Shown here: one piece after another, positions 32,841 through 45,632 of the stretch
Layout of the letters: each line of letters begins with the position of its first letter
How positions within the stretch are numbered: the first letter of the stretch is position 1
Source: Geosiphon pyriformis
Taxonomy: Eukaryota; Glomeromycota; Glomeromycetes; Archaeosporales; Geosiphonaceae
NCBI GenBank assembly: GCA_016748015.1
Contig: JAAOMT010000439.1
Span: 207,527-271,526, forward strand
Direction: 5' to 3'
DNA length: 64,000 bases
Program-made: the position numbers and the translations under genes
Notes under the pieces: generated by a model
Database searches by the model: none
What the model was told of the DNA's origin: nothing
Seen by the model: only the letters and a program-made list of their open reading frames with translations

Positions 32841-33780
32841 AAATTTAAAAAATTCAAAATATAATTTATATAAAAAACCACAACCAAAAAATCAAATAAT
32901 ATACAAATTTTTTTAATATTATATTCTAAAAATTTAATTATTTTACCAAATTATAAAACTTAATTTAATAAATTTATTTATAATATTATTAATTAAAACA
33001 AAATAAATAATTTTTTTAATTTTTTTAAGTAAATATTTTATATATACAAATTATTATTTTTAATAACTATAAAAAAACATTTGTTGTTTATTTTAGTAAT
33101 TAATTTATATTAATAAATCTATTTAAATTTAAAGTTTATTATTAAAAACAATAAAATAAAAAATAAATTTTTTTTTTAAATAAATAATAACAAGATAATT
33201 TAATTTTTAATAATATATACTTAATAATTTTTTAAACTAATATTACAAAAATATTTTTTTAATATATTAATTATTAATGTTTCTAATTTATTATGATTAG
33301 TTTATAAGTTTTTAAATTTTGATTCTTTTGTATATTTATGTATTTTTTCTTAAAAACTAATCTAGAATTTATTTGCTATCATTAAAATTTTTTTAAACTT
33401 ATTTTTGTAATTAATTAAAGTATTTTTGAATTTAAAAACATAGAATATTAATAATTTTTTAGTATTTTTCTTAATTTTAACAATAAAGTTTTAATTAATT
33501 AAATAATAAAATAAATAATTTTAATTAAAAATTATTTTTCTAAAAAATTTAATTAATAAATGAAATAAATTCACAATAATAATTTAGTATTTAATATTAT
33601 TATTTATTTATTTTTAATTAATTAAAGATTTATTTAAATGTTTATTTAAAAATAAAAACCAAAAAACAATTTTTTTAATATTAAAAACTATTATATATAT
33701 ATATAATTTTATAAAAAACATATTGTAATACTTTATTTTTAAGAATTTTAAATAATGTTTGTTATTATTATATTATAATA
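32841..33780. other. AT-rich spacer between LINE B and LINE C tails
   Basis: Almost pure A/T. No ORF or recognisable element. It sits between the (AAT)n tails of two convergent LINEs (B on +, C on -). Confidence 0.5.
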
Positions 33781-34242
33781 TTTATTATTATTATTATTTT
33801 TTTTTTATTGCTTTACGAGTGAGATCCAAACACTACCTAGTGCTATACATTAAAGAAATGACCTAAACTAGATGTAAATCATGCATTTTCCACACATGAC
33901 CAGCCACTTGAGCTAATCAAAACAATACTACACAGCTATGTGAACTGAAACTGAGTCATTCATGTCTGAAAAAAATAAACAAGATTTGTGAAAGCCAAAA
34001 TGAACACCAAAAGCATCAGCAATGCCAAGCAATTTGACCACTCCAGCTGACAACTCTGAAACCAAACCAGAAATCGAAATGAGAGCTGAACTATTAAGAG
34101 AAATTAACCTATTCTTCTCCATGTAAGCACAATGTTTGGCATGAACTGACTAGACATCATTTCTAAAAGCAAGATTAAGAGAGCACACAAATTTGACAAT
34201 CTCCAAACCAGCAACCTTGGGATCATGAAAAATAATGACTGC
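33781..34242 (-). mobile_element. LINE copy C, 3' terminal part
   Basis: Minus strand. After the solo LTR, ORF2 continues to its C-terminus (VVIIFHDPKVAGLEIVKFVC, then ELSAGVVKLLGIADAFGV and SVSVHIAV, ending at 33928). The shared 3' UTR (33925-33808) and an A/AAT-rich tail (33781-33807) follow. One stop (TAG near 34150) interrupts the frame. Confidence 0.8.
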
Positions 34243-35257
34243 TGTTACCAGAGGTTTTCGATCTCTTTTCTTAAATGTTGGTAATGTTGATTTGCTGTGA
34301 ATTCACATTTTCAGGAAGTAGTTGAACCTCCAATAACTGAATTTTATCTTCAAATTATTTCCTATAATTTGAACTGCTGGGTTTATAAGTGGAATGACCA
34401 ATTCCTTGCCAGTTACTTTATGTAGTTACATTGTAGTAAACATCAACTCTTTCCCAGGAATTGCTTATCTGGAAGCTCACTAAAAATGTGTAGTTACTTT
34501 GCTGTAAAAGTCAACTCTTCTACAGGAATCTTGTCTGTAGGCTACCCTAATAATTATAGTAAAAAAAATAAAAAAAAATAAAAGAAATGTAAAAGAAATA
34601 GAATTTTGTCAAGAGAAACGTTTTCTATCCAGGCCTGGAGTCACTAACAGTTTACTGAAATTGGTAGCTAATCAATTTCAAAACGTTAGTTGGGTTTTGG
34701 GAATTTTCTAAGTGCAATAATTAAAGAATTTGGTTTTTCGAATTATTTGATATTTATTTCTCTTTGTGTGTATAGGAATGGTTCTAAGTAATAAATCTAA
34801 AGTAAGATACATTTTTCAGAAGAGAAAAGCTCTTCTTTTATACAACTTATTGTAGTACTAGTTTATGAACTTGCACTTTTTTTCTCTTTGCCCAAATTCC
34901 GGCAAACTAAAAATACATTTTGATGAACTACAAGTTATTTCGCTGAACTATTGATTAATTTGGGTGAACTATTCATAATTTCGGCAAATTTCTGTAAATT
35001 TCGGCAAATTTCTTATAAATTTCGGCAAATTTCTATAAATTTCGGCAAATTTTTGAATGTTACAAAGTTCAGGGTATTGTGTAATTTGATCATCTTACTT
35101 TCTGTTATACTAATTAGATTATTTTAATTAAATCGTGATATGTGATAATTGATTAAATAATAAATGATAATTTGAAATAATATTAATATATTAATGAATT
35201 ATAGGAATTATAAGAGTAATTTCATGCTAATTAATAGCTAAAATTCTACTGGTAACA
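34243..35257. repeat. solo LTR inserted in LINE C
   Basis: A 1015-bp block with perfect 9-bp inverted ends TGTTACCAG...CTGGTAACA, flanked by CTGC on both sides (34239-34242 and 35258-35261), a 4-bp target duplication. Removing it and one CTGC joins the LINE C frame (FNDWFHEA|VVIIFHDPKVAG on the minus strand). It is homologous to the LTR of Gypsy-2 (58669-59621) but far less decayed. It contains about four tandem units of AAATTTCGGCAAATTTCTAT type at 34975-35055. No internal genes: a recombined solo LTR. Confidence 0.88.
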
Positions 35258-35420
35258 CTGCTTCATGAAACCAATCATTAAAAACAAAACCCTTAAAGAA
35301 TGCTGTGAACAAAGAGAAGTTAGAAACACACAAAAACAACAGTTGTAGTATGCCCAAAAAAGAATGAGAAAAACCAGAAACCACTTTTTAGAAGTTCACA
35401 TAGAATTCCAACAACTAACT

Positions 35421-38400
35421 TTAAATGGAATTGTTAATCTTATAAAAGAATACATGATCCGAAGCTTTCATATTATCACAATATAAGCACAACATACTAG
35501 GATATGATCTATTATAAAGGCACTTTTGAATGGCAATTGGCAACTGGTAATGCAAAGCCTTTATAAAATAAGTACATGCATTAGCCGAGAGTCTGCTGGT
35601 AAAACCAGCAGTCATGTGCAAATCAGAGTGCCAAACCAAAGATGAATGGTGCCAGTTAACCTCAGAAAGCAAACCACTTGCTAAAAATCTGGAACCAGAA
35701 CCAATCTCCCAGTGTGCATGACAAACCAAATGATAAATATCACAAACAAAATGTCTGAAATTGCCAGAAACCACACCATCATCAGTCATTATGAAGTGTT
35801 CACCCAAGTGAAGAGGAAGATACCAATTAGAGAGAGAAGTGGCACCAGCAATTGCATTAGTGCACTCATTTCCTGTAATACTAGAGTGGTTTTTAACCTT
35901 ATGCCAGCTGACTTTCAAATTCTTACTGCGAATAACATTGGTAATATGATAATGTTTGACCCAACACAGATTACGAAAGTTGGGATATACCAGACCCAAT
36001 TCTGACTTACAAGCATCTAGAGTAAATTGACTATCCAAAAACAAATCAACAGAGCACAGAGGTAGGACACACTTTAGAGCCAGTGCTATAGTCTACAACT
36101 CTGTCAAAGTAGACGACATCAAATCCAACACACCAACACCCAAACCCAAATCAATGTTCTCAAAAAAGGCAGCAGTGCCAGCTCTACAGCCAACTAAGCC
36201 CAGATTACTAAGAGACTCATCTGTATATACTGACAAACTGTTAGCACTAACTTGTGAGAGACAATCACAAATAGAAACAAAACCCTGAGATTCAAGAATG
36301 TTTAAAGAACCAACACTATTCAAAACTGAAAGGCAAGTGGGAGATAGACTTTCATCATTAAGAAACACAACAGAAAGCTTGAACTATTTAGGAACAGGGC
36401 CAGGGGTCCAATCTCTTCCAACACTTGAAAGTATACCAATCAAAGACAGAATCATAATGATCATAAAGTTGATCTACAAAAGCAATACTATACTGTTGGA
36501 GAGAAGGGAAAAACCTATGAAATTGTGATTCATCTAGAACAACAAACATAAGGATCTCACCATGAAACTGAAAGGAATTGGCCAGAGAGCCATCTAAGAA
36601 CAAATTGCAATCAAAAAGAATGCAAATCATGCCTGTCAGAAAGTTATTAGAAGCACTAACATGAATATGCACAGAAGAACACAATGGATGAACAGGATGC
36701 CAGCACAGAACTTGCAAGTTATGGGACCTGTAAGAGAACAAATGACCCAAGATGCTATCAGAGTTCACAAAACTAATAAGAGAGGCCATCTTGCTTTCAA
36801 ACTGAACTTAAATGAAAAACTTCAAATTATAAAAGGAAGGATGATGGATTGTATCACTAGAAAAATTGAAAGGTAGGCCAGATTTGAACTTCAAGTCTTT
36901 ACAAATCAAAATATCTCACTTGTTGCATATACCAATGGAAACAAAGCTGAACTGCATTCTATAACTAACTATAGAATGAAGAACTGCCAATATCAAATAT
37001 AAGAACTGCTTATTTGAGACAGCTTTTCTCAAGACCAGATTGGTAAAAAAACGAATATCTGAATTCATTTTCACCAGACTAAGCTTTGATAGACCTTTAA
37101 TTGATAGAAAAATACCCAAATATCGATGAGATTCACTCTTTTTGGCAATGAAGATTGGTAAGCCACTAATAAAAAGAGAAGGAATGCTGACCCTGCTATT
37201 GATAAAAATGGCCACTGTTTTGTCATTATTGATAAAAATATTATTTATCCAAAAAAATTCACTTGTAACATTAAAAATATGTTGAGTAGTTGTCTGACTA
37301 CAGCCAACCCAAATTATATCATTGACAAAAGCACCAGCAGCAAAAAAAGAAGAAAGCCCAGTCCGGAACTTAGCATGACCATTCCTTAAAATAAAATAAG
37401 AATTTAACCTATAACTATATATGCTTTCCTGTCTTTTGACTTCGCATAGCAAAGAATCATAAAATATATGCCACAGAAGAGAAGAGAAAACCTCCTTTTT
37501 CCAAACTATTATGTACACGATAACCATCTATTAACCCAAAATCTGTTATCACCCTGTTGGTACAATCCCTATGAATACCACTGAAAAACCGAATAAACCT
37601 GCCACATATTTTGATCCTAACCAAACTTTTCTTTAGATGTTCCCAGCCAATTGAATTGTATGTTTTCCGCATATTCTACAAAACCAGCCAAAGCTCCCAA
37701 TTTTTTTCCAATGCATCCTTAACCATTGATCCAACTGCAAAAATAAAAAACTGAGTTATTGTGTCTTTTAAAACCAAAAAATTGTCCCCACGAAGAATGC
37801 CAAAAGTGCTGCATGCCAAAGAAATCCTATCAGAGAATATCTTGGAAAGGATCTTACAAGCCATTTTGATCAAAGCAATAGGATGGGTATTTGTGAAAAC
37901 ACTCTCTCATTCATACAGTTTAGGAATTATTGAAACCCAAGCCTCTTTCTAAGAACCAGGTACCAATTCACAAGAAAGACATAAGTTTAAAAGTACCAAA
38001 AGCATATCCAAAATTGACTTGTCACAATGTTTTCAAAGCTCATTTGTGATACCCAAGAGACCAGCAGCTTTGCCATCAGGCAGATCAGAAACCACATCAA
38101 GCAGCTCATTAAACTCAACTGAATGCATTACACCAGAAAAAGCCTCATTAAAAACATAATCTAACAGCTAATATTAATAGGACCAGACATCAAAAACATT
38201 AGCAACCACATTATACTTTCTGGTTCATCTTTCCATAATAACATTCATTTTAGATTTAACTGAACCAGGCTCTAAAATAAGCTCGTTATCAACAACCAAG
38301 TGATTCAGAACCACTTTGCAGAAAGGACACTCCAAAACACTCCTGATAGTATGACTCTTATTCATCTTGAAGCTTTCCATCTTTCTATCTATAGCAGATT

Positions 38401-39670
38401 TAATGTTTGCTTCTTTAGCTGCCAGAAATTCAGCAAGCTTGGATGCATGATATGATTTTCTAATGCCAAAGAGAGTAGAATAAATGCAATTAGAGTCCGC
38501 ACCAGAGTCAATGAAATTCTAAACAACTGAGGCTTTAATACTGTTCAAAGAGTCCCAGCACTTCATAAGAGAGACAAGATTGACACCACTTCCTTCACAA
38601 GAGACCTTAATAATTTTTGAAACCAAAAGTTTCAACTGGTGAAACTTCAAAAAAACTTTGGTAAACACACTGTCAAAATTTTTGAACCACTTCTTTCTAA
38701 ATATCTTATTCGCCAAAAGCATTATTATTCTGTGTAAAACATCTCATATGACATCCAGGTCTGAGTGCTTGACAGCAGTAGCAAACTCATCAGAGAGCAT
38801 CCTAGCATTGGCTGACGTGGTGTTTTTAAAATTTTCTTATTTATTGACATTAGCACTCTTAAAATCAAACTTCCACTGATCCTTATTTACTTGTTTGTGA
38901 AAAGAGTTCAACTGCATATCCAAAAGTTCATCCAAATCCACAGACACAAAAACAGCCCAATAATCAGTATCAAAGAATTCACCAACATCACACACATTGC
39001 AATCCACTACTGCATTAACCAAGTTTGAGGAGATGAACAGAAAGTCAATTGTTTTAGCCACACCACAAGAGTTGGCTTAAGTAAGAGTCTTAACAAAGAA
39101 ACTTCTACCAAGAGAGTTGACCAAACCAAAATCAAAGCATTTTTTGAAACTGGCACACTTATGAAAACCATCTTTATTGAAGTCACCACCTAGAACAACA
39201 AAAGAAGATTCATTCACAGCTTTTGAAATCATAGAATTGATTTCATCAGCTTGAGAGAACTGAACTGACAAAAAAACACCAGCATAAAGCCCCAAAATTG
39301 AAACAGAAAGTTTGTTTTTGAAAAATAGCCTAACAAAAATGAGCTGACTAGGAACCTTAGAAATTTTACACACATAACAAGCCAAAGAAATGTCCATAAT
39401 AATGGCAACACCAAAACCTAAGTTACCAGAGTCCACATCAGAAGTAAAAACCCAGACACCATCAAACCTATCAGCAATTCATGGATGAACCTTATCCTGT
39501 AACTTGGTTTCAGTAATAATTGAAATCAAATTGCCCATATCCTTGTGCCAACAAACAATATCCTTCTGTTTTGTAGGATTATTCATACCCCAAATATTAC
39601 AAGTAGCAATTTTCCAAACTAGACTGACCATTGAGATAAATGAGAAGCTAATGAACCCAAACCAGAACAC
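35421..39670 (-). pseudogene. LINE C ORF2: APE endonuclease, reverse transcriptase, RNase H, broken
   Basis: Endonuclease: ATCNIWGMNN, ISIITETKLQ (catalytic Glu), VVLGGDFNKDGF (D-x-N), TIDFLFISSNL. The terminal S-D-H reads T-D-Y, losing the catalytic His (TAT at 38962-38960). RT: WLVLQNMRKTYNSIGWEHLK, with both motif-A Asp positions reading Asn; FVNDIIWVG at about 37332-37306, with the first Asp of the DD pair reading Asn (37323-37321); then INNDKTVAIFINSRVSIPS. RNase H: SVYTDESLSNLGLVGCRAGT (Gly of T-D-G-S reads Glu), LKVSWHKVKNHSSITGNE. Frameshifts lie near 37495 and 36375, with further stop codons. All the named replacements fit G-to-A or C-to-T on the coding strand. Confidence 0.88.
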
Positions 39671-41598
39671 AAAGAGTCCAATTTCATCAAAACTAAACTG
39701 ACTGAAACTTCCAAAGCCATCATCTTTGATTCCAAACCACCTATCTTGGTGGTTAGCACTTTTGAACTACTCAGACTTAGTTTAGAAGTAGTTTTATTGA
39801 CCAACAGGAGAGAAAAAAAAGAGGGCACCACTATACCATCAACAGTCATATTCGAATCCAAAGCTGAATCTAAGGGAGGAGCAACAAGAGGGAGGGGAGC
39901 ACAAGGTGGCAATGACATTGGCAACAAATTTACAAGGCTTAATTTTTTTAAAATATCTGAAATTTGATTCGACAAAAGCTCCAAAAAGCACTCCAAAGAA
40001 GCCAAACAGTTGGCTAAACCAGAATTATCAAAAAGGTTGGAAGCCATTACCAAGAATTTTGTACTTAAAAGTAAACTAGCACCAGAAGAAACTGACAAAA
40101 ACACATGAAAAGGAGAGCCACCCACAACTTGAGCCCAAGTTTTTCTACCAAAAGACACCAGACAAGCAACCAGAGTCTGCTTCCTCTTATAAATATTAGC
40201 CAAATAAACCTGATCTTAAGAAGACACAACCCACTTACAACAAATTCCAGAATTACTACCAACTGAACACACATCAGAAATATGACCAAATTGTTTACAC
40301 TTGGTACAGCAAGCCAAAGAAAGACCAGTCCAGTGCAAATTCACATCTTTATAAACTGGAACAGAATTAATAGCAGCCAATTTGAATGCCTCATTATCAA
40401 AACAGACCACTGCACATCTATTATGAGCATATAAACCAAGATTATGACCAATAAAACAAGTTTTTTCACCATAAAAATCCACTAAATCTGATAAATTATA
40501 AACAGTAGTACCAACTAAAAGTGTGTACAACAAAGCCCAATGATGATCTCTGGAAACCCATATTTGTTTATCATTAATGACTTTTGTTACATAAACAGAA
40601 TCCTTTCCCATAAAGACAAACCATTTAGCTGCGACCAAATCAGCTATTTCAGAAGACTCAAACTCCACTAAAGCTTTTTGTCACAGACCAATTAGTTGTA
40701 CTTTGATTAAAACTACCTTGCCAAACTTAGAAAAAACAGATTCTATAACCAATTTAGGAAGATTGACTGGGATCTCCTTGACAATTACCTTCCAATCTGA
40801 ATGGCTATTTACTTTTTTTAGATCATTATTAACAATAATTTTCTTACAAATTGCCAATTCCCTTGCCTTATTCATACTAAACTCAAAAGTAAATGAAGCT
40901 CTGATAATGCCTGAGAATTTTGAGAGAGTTAATGCTCCTTTAAAACCATTAATTTGATAAAAATTTTTTTTTATTGTCAATAACTTATTACTATTAGTCT
41001 TTCTAGAAACAGCAGACAACTCAACATTCAATGCGAACAATTTTACTGGCTCAAAATTCCATTTTTTCAGAACATGTAATTCGGCAGATGGCAGCCGATT
41101 GAATCCAACAAATTTAGGCTCTAGGAGCATCAACTTATTATCGTCATTGCTTGTATTCATAAAGGAAGGAGCTTTTGGCAGTTGTCTTAAAACATAAGTC
41201 CTCATTCTTGTTTTTCTAGAAGTTGTATCATCTATCATGTCATCCGTTTCAGAAGCATTGGAGTCAACATGGCTTGTTTCTTCAGCAACTGTGTTCTTCA
41301 AGTTTTCCATGTCCGACAACTCACTTATACTGCTTTCCTCACTTTTCATCTCACTGCTCCAAGATCTGTTATGCCCAATATTGGTAGCTTGCAACATCTC
41401 AGCAGACAAAGGCCCAGCCAATGAATTCACAATAGTATCAGAAGCCTCAGATTTCTTTGGTTTCTTGAAAAAAAAACCATAAGAGTACACACTATCAACT
41501 TATGTTTTTTTTTTGTTATCCTTATTACTAGACTGGGACCCCAACCCAACCAACAATAAACCAGAACCACTAGCAAGTGCGCCCATTAGTTTCATCAT
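39619..41598 (-). pseudogene. LINE C ORF1 (two RRM-like domains + CCHC knuckle), broken by stops
   Basis: Starts at the ATG at 41598 (MMKLMGALASG) and stays in one frame to 39619 (about 660 codons), apart from three stops: TAA after NKDNKKKT, TGA after KVQLIGL (a Trp position by comparison) and TAA after KWVVSS. An acidic/Ser-rich N-terminus is followed by RRM-like units (VIVKEIPVNLPKLVIESVFS, KALVEFESSE; TTVYNLSDLVDFYGEKTCFI, CAVVCFDNEA). An intact zinc knuckle CTKCKQFGHISDVC (C-x2-C-x4-H-x4-C) follows, then a Ser/Leu/Pro-rich tail with helical repeats near the end. It binds the element's RNA in the family. Confidence 0.82.
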
Positions 41599-41735
41599 GA
41601 CAAAAAGTGTATTGGAAGAAATGACTTAAGTAAATTAAAGGAAAAAGAGAAGAAAAAGAAAAAAAAAGTGACTTCTTCAAACAAATAACTATAGCTTTCA
41701 TTGTGGTCAGAGAATTGACGAAAGAAAGAGTTTTT

Positions 41736-43200
41736 TATTTTTTTTTTAAATAATTAATTTTATTATTATAAGATATTACTTGTTATTAATATTATCTGAT
41801 AATTATTATTATATAAATTATTATTTTTTAAAATTTGTTATTATGTTATATTATAATTAAATAATTTTTATTAAATTCTTAAACTATAATATTAATTAAG
41901 AAAAAAAAAATATTATTGTTGTTATTAAAATATTTAATAAAGCAAATATCTAAAATACTTTTATTTTTTATTTTTACTATTATTATTATTTTTACAAATA
42001 ATATATATGAGTTTTTTAATAATAAAAAAATCAAAAAAATTATTCAAGATAATAAAATTATTAAGTACTTATATATAAAATTTTGTAAATTAAATTAACT
42101 TATAAGATTTTAACTTATATTAATTTTGAATTAAAATATTTATAATTTTTATAATAAATTAAATTTATTTTGTTAAATACTAAAATAATATAATAAATTT
42201 TGTTTAAATTTTTTTTATTCATAAAACAAATATTTATATATTTAATTATATTATTTATAATAAAAATACAATTAATAATACAAGTTTTTTTTATTTATTT
42301 TATTTAATGAATTATAAATAATAATATTTATTAATCAATATTATAATTTTATTTAAATTAAAATTTAAAAAAAATAAAAACTTTTTTAAAACTATACTAA
42401 TTACTTATATTTTTTTTTAAAAATTAATAAATTAATATTTAAAATATAAAATTTTTTAATAATAATAACTTTTAATTTTTCTTTAAAAATTACAAAAACA
42501 AATCAATTAAACTTAAATATAATAAAAAAAAAATCAAAAAAAAAACATTTTTTTATTTTTAATATTATAATAAATTATATTCAATAATAATATATTCAAA
42601 TTCTTAATATTTACTTTTTTTGTTTTAAAACTATTTATTTTAGAATTTATTTTTATTGTTAATATTAAACTTAGTATTAATTATTATAAGTTTTTTTAAT
42701 ATTTATTTAAAAACAGTTTTTATATTATTAAACACACCAGAAACAGCAATTTTATCATTTAAAAAAAAACAAGAATTATTCTTTTAGGTTTTTAAGTAAA
42801 ATCATTATCAATAGAACCATTTATGACACTTTTTACAAATTTTTTCTTGGTTATATTATCATTAATAATAGTTACTAATTCTTATACAAAAAAGTTAGTA
42901 CTTTGCAAAATAATAGAAATTTTTAAAAAAAAGCAGAGAACAAAAACTTTTGAAGAATTTTGGATGTAAGAGAGAAAGAAGTTTTTTATTTTATTTTATT
43001 TTATTTTATTTACACCCTTAATGATTAATAATTTTTTGTATAATTTATGAAATTAAACATTTTTAATGACGTTTTCATCAAAAATAATTCACGAATGAAA
43101 ATCCTTGATTTACCATAAAAATAAATAAATAAATACGATCAGATAAAATAACAACACTCTTTTACATTTATATATATAGATATATATATATACATTTTTA
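41736..43200. other. AT-rich desert with possible LINE 5' remnant
   Basis: Very AT-rich, no gene. On the minus strand, 42985-42955 reads AACTTCTTTCTCTCTTACATCC, which resembles the 5' ends of the LINEs (CTCTTTCTTTCGTC), so 42720-42990 may be a decayed LINE 5' end. A TTTTA pentanucleotide run lies at 42985-43012 and a TATATAGA run at 43171-43193 just upstream of the aldo-keto reductase gene. Confidence 0.4.
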
Positions 43201-43231
43201 AAGTGTGAAAATAAAAAAGAAAAAAGAAAAA

Positions 43232-43680
43232 ATGACTTCAATTCCAAAATTCAAATTAAATAACGGAATAGAAATTCCCGTACTTGGTTGTAAGTTTACG
43301 TATATGAATATGTTTTATATATATTTATTTATGATTTTTTGTTCATAGTGGGTACTTATCGAATAAAATCCCCTGAAACCGTGGAGTTGGTTATTAAAAG
43401 TGCCATATATTCGGGGTATAGACTTTTTGGTAAGTTTTTCATGTAAAAAAATGGTATGATATTAATATTAATAAATTTGAATGTTCAAAAATATATATAT
43501 ATATATTTTTTTGAATCATCAATTAGATTCTGCATCGGTTTATAAAAACGAAGAAGCTATCGGTTCAGTTTTAAAAAAACTTTTCACAGACACTTCTAAT
43601 TCACAAATACCTTTAAAAAGAGAGGATATCTTTATCACTAGTAAATTGGGTACGTAATAGATTTTTATTATTATTATTTC

Positions 43681-43714
<34 letters not shown>

Positions 43715-44004
43715 TTTTTAAAAAAGAAAAAAGTTTAAAAATAAATAAATAATTTAATCATCTTTTAATGTTCTATATGAAAATTAATATTTTTAGCTCC
43801 AAAAGATCAAGGATTTGAAGAATGTTATAATGGTATTTCATTATTTTTTTTTGAAATTAAATATGAAATTTTTTTAAAATAATTTGTTTAAATAATATTT
43901 TTTTTTTAATAAAAATCTAATTTAAGCGGTTAATGAATCTTTAAAACGGTTCAATTTGGATTATCTTGATCTTTTTTTAATTCATTGGCCAGGGTAAGTA
44001 CATC

Positions 44005-44098
<94 letters not shown>

Positions 44099-44501
44099 CA
44101 TCATTATTTTTATAATTACAATTACAATTATTATTATTATTATTATTATTATTAAAAAACAATAATCAAACAATATTAATAATATTTTTAATTTCAGAAC
44201 TCAAAACATAAAAACAAATAATCCACAAAACGCGATCAATCGTCAAGAAAGTTGGAAAGCATTAGAAAAACATTATGAAGAAGGAAACTTAAGATCAATT
44301 GGAGTGAGCAATTATACATATCGACATTTAAAAGAACTTTTATCTCATTGTAAAATTATTCCTACAATTTTACAAATTGAATTACACCCTTTATTATTTG
44401 AAAAAAATTTATTTGATCTTTGTCATCAATTTAAAATTCAAATTCAAGCTTATTCTAGTTTAGGTGAAGGAAATTTAGTAAATAGTAATACTATTAATAG
44501 T

Positions 44502-44536
<35 letters not shown>

Positions 44537-44870
44537 AGAAAATTTCTTAATTCCTGGTTTGAATTCTATCGCTGAAAATCATTCAGTCTCTCCAGCTCAA
44601 ATTCTTTTAAGATGGGCTTATCAGCATAACGTTATTGTTATCCCTAAATCGGTTTCTCCTGAAAGAATTAAAATCAATTCTAAAATTTTTCATTTCAATT
44701 TATCCAAAGAGGTAAGTTGTTTAAAAATTTTCATGATATTTATATATATTTTTTGAAGATTTGAAAAATCTTAATCGAACGTCTTTTATTTATAGGAAAT
44801 GGAAATTTTGGATTCTGTCAGCAATAATTCATCACATCGATTTTGTTGGGATCCTACTGATGTTTATTAA
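43232..44870 (+). CDS. aldo-keto reductase family oxidoreductase
   Basis: NADPH-dependent carbonyl reductase fold; the substrate is unknown. The ATG at 43232 gives MTSIPKFKLNNGIEIPVLGL. Exons read 43232-43289, about 43349-43429, 43527-43650, 43797-43832, 43927-43993, about 44199-44711 and 44797-44870. The catalytic tetrad is visible: Asp and Tyr (LFDSASVYKNEE), Lys (FITSKLAPKD), His (LDLFLIHWPG). Further signatures: GNLRSIGVSNYTYRHLKELL, QIELHPLL, IQAYSSLGEGNL, SPAQILLRWAYQHNVIVIPK. It ends WDPTDVY. A run of ten His encoded by CAT repeats (about 44506-44535) sits in the loop after SSLGEGNL, an oddity among these enzymes. The intron at 43994-44198 carries a TTA microsatellite of more than 90 bases. 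Confidence 0.93.
44006..44153. repeat. (TTA)n microsatellite in AKR intron
   Basis: About 30 consecutive TTA/ATT units followed by a shorter second block. It lies within an intron, so the apparent open frames of Ile or Asn are artefacts. Confidence 0.95.
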
Positions 44871-45051
44871 TTTTCAATAAGTAAATGTCATAAAAAGTTT
44901 TCATTTATATGCTTTTTCTGAATCAAAAAATACAAATAAATGTTCAAATAAAGACTAGAAATATGTGAATACTGATACTAATTTTAGAAAATAATAAAAG
45001 TGAGTTATCATATAATTTATTAGGTTATTAACTAAATCACCATTTCCACCT

Positions 45052-45582
45052 TCACAATTTCGCAAGCTTCTTTCTATTAGCCTCATTAATCCTTTTTGAG
45101 GCTTCCGGGGCTCGTCTCAATTCCCATTTTCCAATCTGTTGTATATGAATTTCATCAGGACCATCAGCGAATTTCAAAGTTCTACCAGCTGCCCACAGAT
45201 AAGCTAATGGAAAATCGGCTGATACTCCTGCGGCTCCATGAGCTTGAATAGAACGATCCAGGACGTTTAATAAAACGGTTGGCACAGTTGCTTTTGCCAT
45301 TCCGATTTCTTTCATTGCCTGTTTGGGCCCTACTTTATCAATCATATGTGCAGCATTTAGTACTAGAAATCGTGCTTGATCAATCTCTATTCTTGAACGT
45401 GCAATATCTGAAATGATAGTTCCATGTTCAGCTAGTAATTTTCCGAATGTACGACGTGATGGGTCGGTTATTCTAGCAAGCATTAAATCTAGAGCTCTTT
45501 CTGCTGCTCCGATAGATCTCATACTAATGGAGAATAAGATGTATTAAATTTTTTATCATTTAAACATAGAAATAATGTTATT

Positions 45583-45632
<50 letters not shown>

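Larger units (their letters stand above)
35258..41735 (-). mobile_element. LINE copy C, main part (ORF1 + ORF2)
   Basis: Nearly complete minus-strand non-LTR retrotransposon: a 5' region near 41735 (CTCTTTCTTTCGTC), ORF1 from 41598 to 39619, and ORF2 with APE endonuclease, RT and RNase H from about 39670 to 35421 and on past the solo LTR to 33928. Stops and at least two frameshifts (near 37495 and 36375) inactivate it. It is the best preserved LINE here and serves as the ruler for copies B and D. Confidence 0.88.

Noticed and set aside
35712-36005. Plus-strand frame of 97 codons in LINE C
   Set aside because: Antisense of the ORF2 RNase H/C-terminal region, which is clearly readable on the minus strand.
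43977-44173. Open frames of poly-Ile or poly-Asn on the minus strand
   Set aside because: Pure translation of the TTA microsatellite in an aldo-keto reductase intron.
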